A program made the position numbers and the translations under genes. From Dehalococcoidia bacterium (GTDB taxonomy: Bacteria; Chloroflexota; Dehalococcoidia; Dehalococcoidales; DAOWLH01): a stretch of DNA of 16,979 nt. Below, one piece after another: positions 14,242-16,979 of this stretch (the first letter of the stretch is position 1; each line of letters starts with the position of its first letter). Under the pieces are notes generated by a model. The model did not search any database and was not told where the DNA came from. It worked only from the letters and a program-made list of their open reading frames with translations. The stretch covers positions 1 to 16,979 of the forward strand of contig DAOWLH010000096.1 in assembly GCA_030643515.1 (NCBI GenBank), in the 5' to 3' direction.

Positions 14242-14460
14242 TCAGCTAAGCCCGAGTATTAATAGCGAGATGGTAATGAACAGCACCACCAGCACGATGG
14301 TCATCTGGAAAAATGTCTTTTCCACGCCCCTCCTCGTCCGGTAGACGGTATCCGGCTGGCCGAAGATACCCCCCAGGCCACCGCCTCTAACCTGGAGCAG
14401 GAGAACCAGCACCAGTGCTACCGAAAGCACCATCTGAGCTATTGTCAAATAGGTCTGCAT
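14242..14460 (-). CDS. secG: Preprotein translocase subunit SecG
   Basis: A 72-residue membrane protein with two hydrophobic segments (about 3-23 and 51-71) flanking a Gly-rich cytoplasmic loop (RGGGLGGIFGQPDTVYRTRRG). The QVRGGGLG...FG pattern followed by TRRGVEK and a second helix is the SecG signature. SecG assists SecYE in protein export. It starts 7 nt after the gatB stop with AAGGA as ribosome binding site, and the SAM adenosyltransferase follows 18 nt later, so it is embedded in an operon of unrelated housekeeping functions. Confidence 0.95.
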   Translation of the reverse strand: MQTYLTIAQMVLSVALVLVLLLQVRGGGLGGIFGQPDTVYRTRRGVEKTFFQMTIVLVVLFITISLLILGLS

Positions 14461-14467
14461 CTTGTTT

Positions 14468-15940
<1,473 letters not shown>

Positions 15941-15965
15941 ATCTAAAACCCGTATGAGCTCACCC

Positions 15966-15995
15966 AGTATAGCAAGGTTGGCAATTGGCTGACAA
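15966..15995 (-). promoter_or_regulatory. Promoter of the gatB operon
   Basis: On the minus strand TTGTCA (15995-15990), 18 nt, then TGC plus TATACT (15971-15966, extended -10) gives a start near 15959, about 19 nt before the gatB ATG. Both elements match sigma70 consensus well, and the gap of 121 nt after the preceding gene supports a separate promoter. Confidence 0.6.
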
Positions 15996-16061
15996 GGAAA
16001 ACGGGGCAAACTATGTGGCAACGGGCGGGAACGTGCTCTGCCGGGAGAACATTGCAGTACG

Positions 16062-16505
16062 TCAGTTTTGTATGACATCAACCAGCAGGTAAAGTTGCAG
16101 CGGGGGCTCCGCCTGGTCATTTGTATATAGTAAAAACTCTACTTTTTTATCCCCGCCGGTATGCTGTGGAGTAAAACCAATCTCTGTCTCGTATTTCTCA
16201 TCATGCTCAAGGGTCACCCGGTCCAGCCCGGCGACAACAACCCCGTCTATCACCACCTCTACCCGATATGTCATCGTCTGGTCCTCGTGGTTAGCAATGC
16301 CAACAATGACGCCGGCCTCTTGCCCAGCCACCAACTCCTTCTGAAGACTGTTGGCGGTACCGTCGGGCCCGAGGAGATAAAACTCGGTGAACTCCTCTCC
16401 GCTTTTGGGCAAAGTGGCCCAGTAGGCTGTGACAGCGATCACTCCCAGCACCACCACTCCCAGAAAAACCGGCAAAATAAGATTTCTGATGTTTCTGATG
16501 GCCAG
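16062..16505 (-). CDS. DUF1616-type membrane-anchored envelope protein
   Basis: The protein has one N-terminal membrane segment (ILPVFLGVVVLGVIAVTAYW) followed by a beta-rich extracytoplasmic domain with FTEFYLLGPDGTANSLQKEL and VGIANHEDQTMTYRVEVVI, which I recognise as the C-terminal DUF1616 region found in archaea and Dehalococcoidia. Family members often have more membrane helices, so this is a short version with a single anchor. The start is unusual: the nearest conventional start is TTG 16475 (137 residues), but the frame stays protein-like ten codons upstream (residues AIRNIRNLI), reaching a CTG at 16505 just behind AAGGGGGAT. I favour an upstream non-ATG start; no ATG exists. It stands alone between the gatB promoter and a divergent trp leader. 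Confidence 0.75.
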   Translation of the reverse strand: MAIRNIRNLILPVFLGVVVLGVIAVTAYWATLPKSGEEFTEFYLLGPDGTANSLQKELVAGQEAGVIVGIANHEDQTMTYRVEVVIDGVVVAGLDRVTLEHDEKYETEIGFTPQHTGGDKKVEFLLYTNDQAEPPLQLYLLVDVIQN

Positions 16506-16589
16506 TATCCCCCTTATTTAACGCCCATAGTATATTATAAACCGGCGCCGGTGGCTAATCCTTGCCTGCAAGCGGTGCTTGGATGGCAC

Positions 16590-16618
16590 TTGACAAGGGT
16601 GGGGCGGCTGTCTATACT
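16590..16618 (+). promoter_or_regulatory. Consensus promoter for the trp T-box leader
   Basis: TTGACA (16590-16595), a 17-nt spacer and TATACT (16613-16618) form a near-perfect sigma70 promoter. The start, near 16625, is just ahead of the T-box stem I. Confidence 0.8.
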
Positions 16619-16638
16619 GCTGGTAAGATAAATAGAAA

Positions 16639-16915
16639 AAGCTGGGAACGAGACTAGTATGCCCCCAGCGAGGCTCAGAGCGCCGGGTAAGATGTGAGCT
16701 GGCGCCAGGCGCAGGGGTTGAATGGACTCGGGAGCTGCAAACCGAAAGGGATTTTCCCAAGTAGGCTTTGACGGAGGGGGTACCGTTACCAGAGCCCGGG
16801 GTATTGCCTTAGAATACTGAGGCTGTGCCCGGAAGAGATGGTTGCCAAAAATGGTAATCAACTAGGGTGGCACCGCGAAGGATGACCCCTCGCCCCTATG
16901 GGTGAGGGGTTTTTA
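16639..16915 (+). promoter_or_regulatory. T-box riboswitch, Trp specifier (UGG)
   Basis: The leader carries the conserved T-box bulge sequence AACTAGGGTGGCACCGCG at 16860-16877, which pairs with the CCA end of uncharged tRNA. Upstream is stem I with its usual landmarks: a GA-rich base with AGTA (16640-16659), AGAGCGCCGGGTAAGATG, TGAGCTGGCGCC, and the specifier loop GAATGGAC with codon TGG at 16723-16725. A purine-rich GAAAG follows stem I, and an intrinsic terminator ends the leader. Uncharged tRNA(Trp) would stabilise the antiterminator and allow read-through. The Trp codon agrees with the trpE-like start downstream. Confidence 0.93.
16885..16914 (+). terminator. T-box controlled terminator
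   Basis: ACCCCTC (16885-16891) pairs with GAGGGGT (16904-16910), with further CCC/GGG pairing inside, followed by five T residues (16910-16914). It follows the T-box sequence and would be replaced by the antiterminator when uncharged tRNA(Trp) binds. Confidence 0.9.
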
Positions 16916-16938
16916 ATTGCAACATTGGGGGAGGTTAC

Positions 16939-16979
16939 ATGTATTATCCCACATTAGAAGAGGTTAAGAAACATAGGAA
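16939..16979 (+). CDS. trpE: Anthranilate synthase component I, 5' end only
   Basis: The ATG at 16939 follows a strong ribosome binding site (GGGGGAGG, 4 nt upstream) directly after the T-box terminator. Only 13 codons are in the window, MYYPTLEEVKKHR, which matches the usual beginning of bacterial TrpE proteins (MYYPxxEEV/FKKL). TrpE with TrpG makes anthranilate, the first step of tryptophan synthesis. The Trp specifier of the T-box supports the call. It is inferred from a very short fragment; another trp gene cannot be excluded. The gene runs off the window end. Confidence 0.75.
   Translation, partial: MYYPTLEEVKKHR

Overview
The window most resembles a chromosome segment from a bacterium of the class Dehalococcoidia (Chloroflexota), probably uncultured. 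The tmRNA encodes the tag GEPELVLAG, which from memory is close to the GERELVLAG tag of Dehalococcoides. The gene mix also fits an anaerobic, non-spore-forming Chloroflexota genome: a complete selenocysteine set, menaquinone-type genes, a DUF1616 protein, and a T-box ahead of trpE. No database search was possible, so the placement is an inference.

Layout. (1) 92-993, + strand: smpB and ssrA (tmRNA), the two halves of the trans-translation ribosome-rescue system, closed by two tandem terminators. smpB appears to be read from a leaderless mRNA. (2) About 1000-3577, mostly - strand: an AT-richer, gene-poor accessory stretch with two predicted exported proteins. One is a lipoprotein in which a beta-sandwich unit seems to be inserted inside an NTF2-like fold, followed by a fibronectin III domain. 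(3) 3578-4819, - strand: a ytfJ / DUF2953 (ytfI-like) pair plus a small third gene that looks like a stripped-down YtfJ relative. (4) 4925-9447, - strand: a complete selenocysteine locus in the order selC (tRNA-Sec), selD, selA, selB. (5) 9451-9937: an intergenic stretch holding a possible small ORF overlapping mutually exclusive inverted repeats, and a long hairpin after the next operon. (6) 9938-15940, - strand: a tightly packed operon gatB, secG, SAM hydroxide adenosyltransferase, menA-like prenyltransferase, ubiE/menG methyltransferase, B12-binding-type radical SAM protein. (7) 16062-16505, - strand: a DUF1616-type envelope protein. (8) 16590-16979, + strand: a consensus promoter, a complete T-box leader with a UGG (Trp) specifier, its terminator, and the first codons of what looks like trpE.

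The most important reading is that selD does not start at the internal Met codon giving a 332-residue protein. An upstream ATG at 9299 with a strong ribosome binding site opens a 361-residue frame with an in-frame UGA at codon 17, exactly where the catalytic Cys/Sec of SelD sits. A perfect 7-bp hairpin in SECIS position follows. SelD is therefore itself a selenoprotein, and the selenium pathway depends on its own product. Because selD, selA and selB are consecutive and selD/selA overlap, UGA readthrough could also influence expression of the downstream genes.
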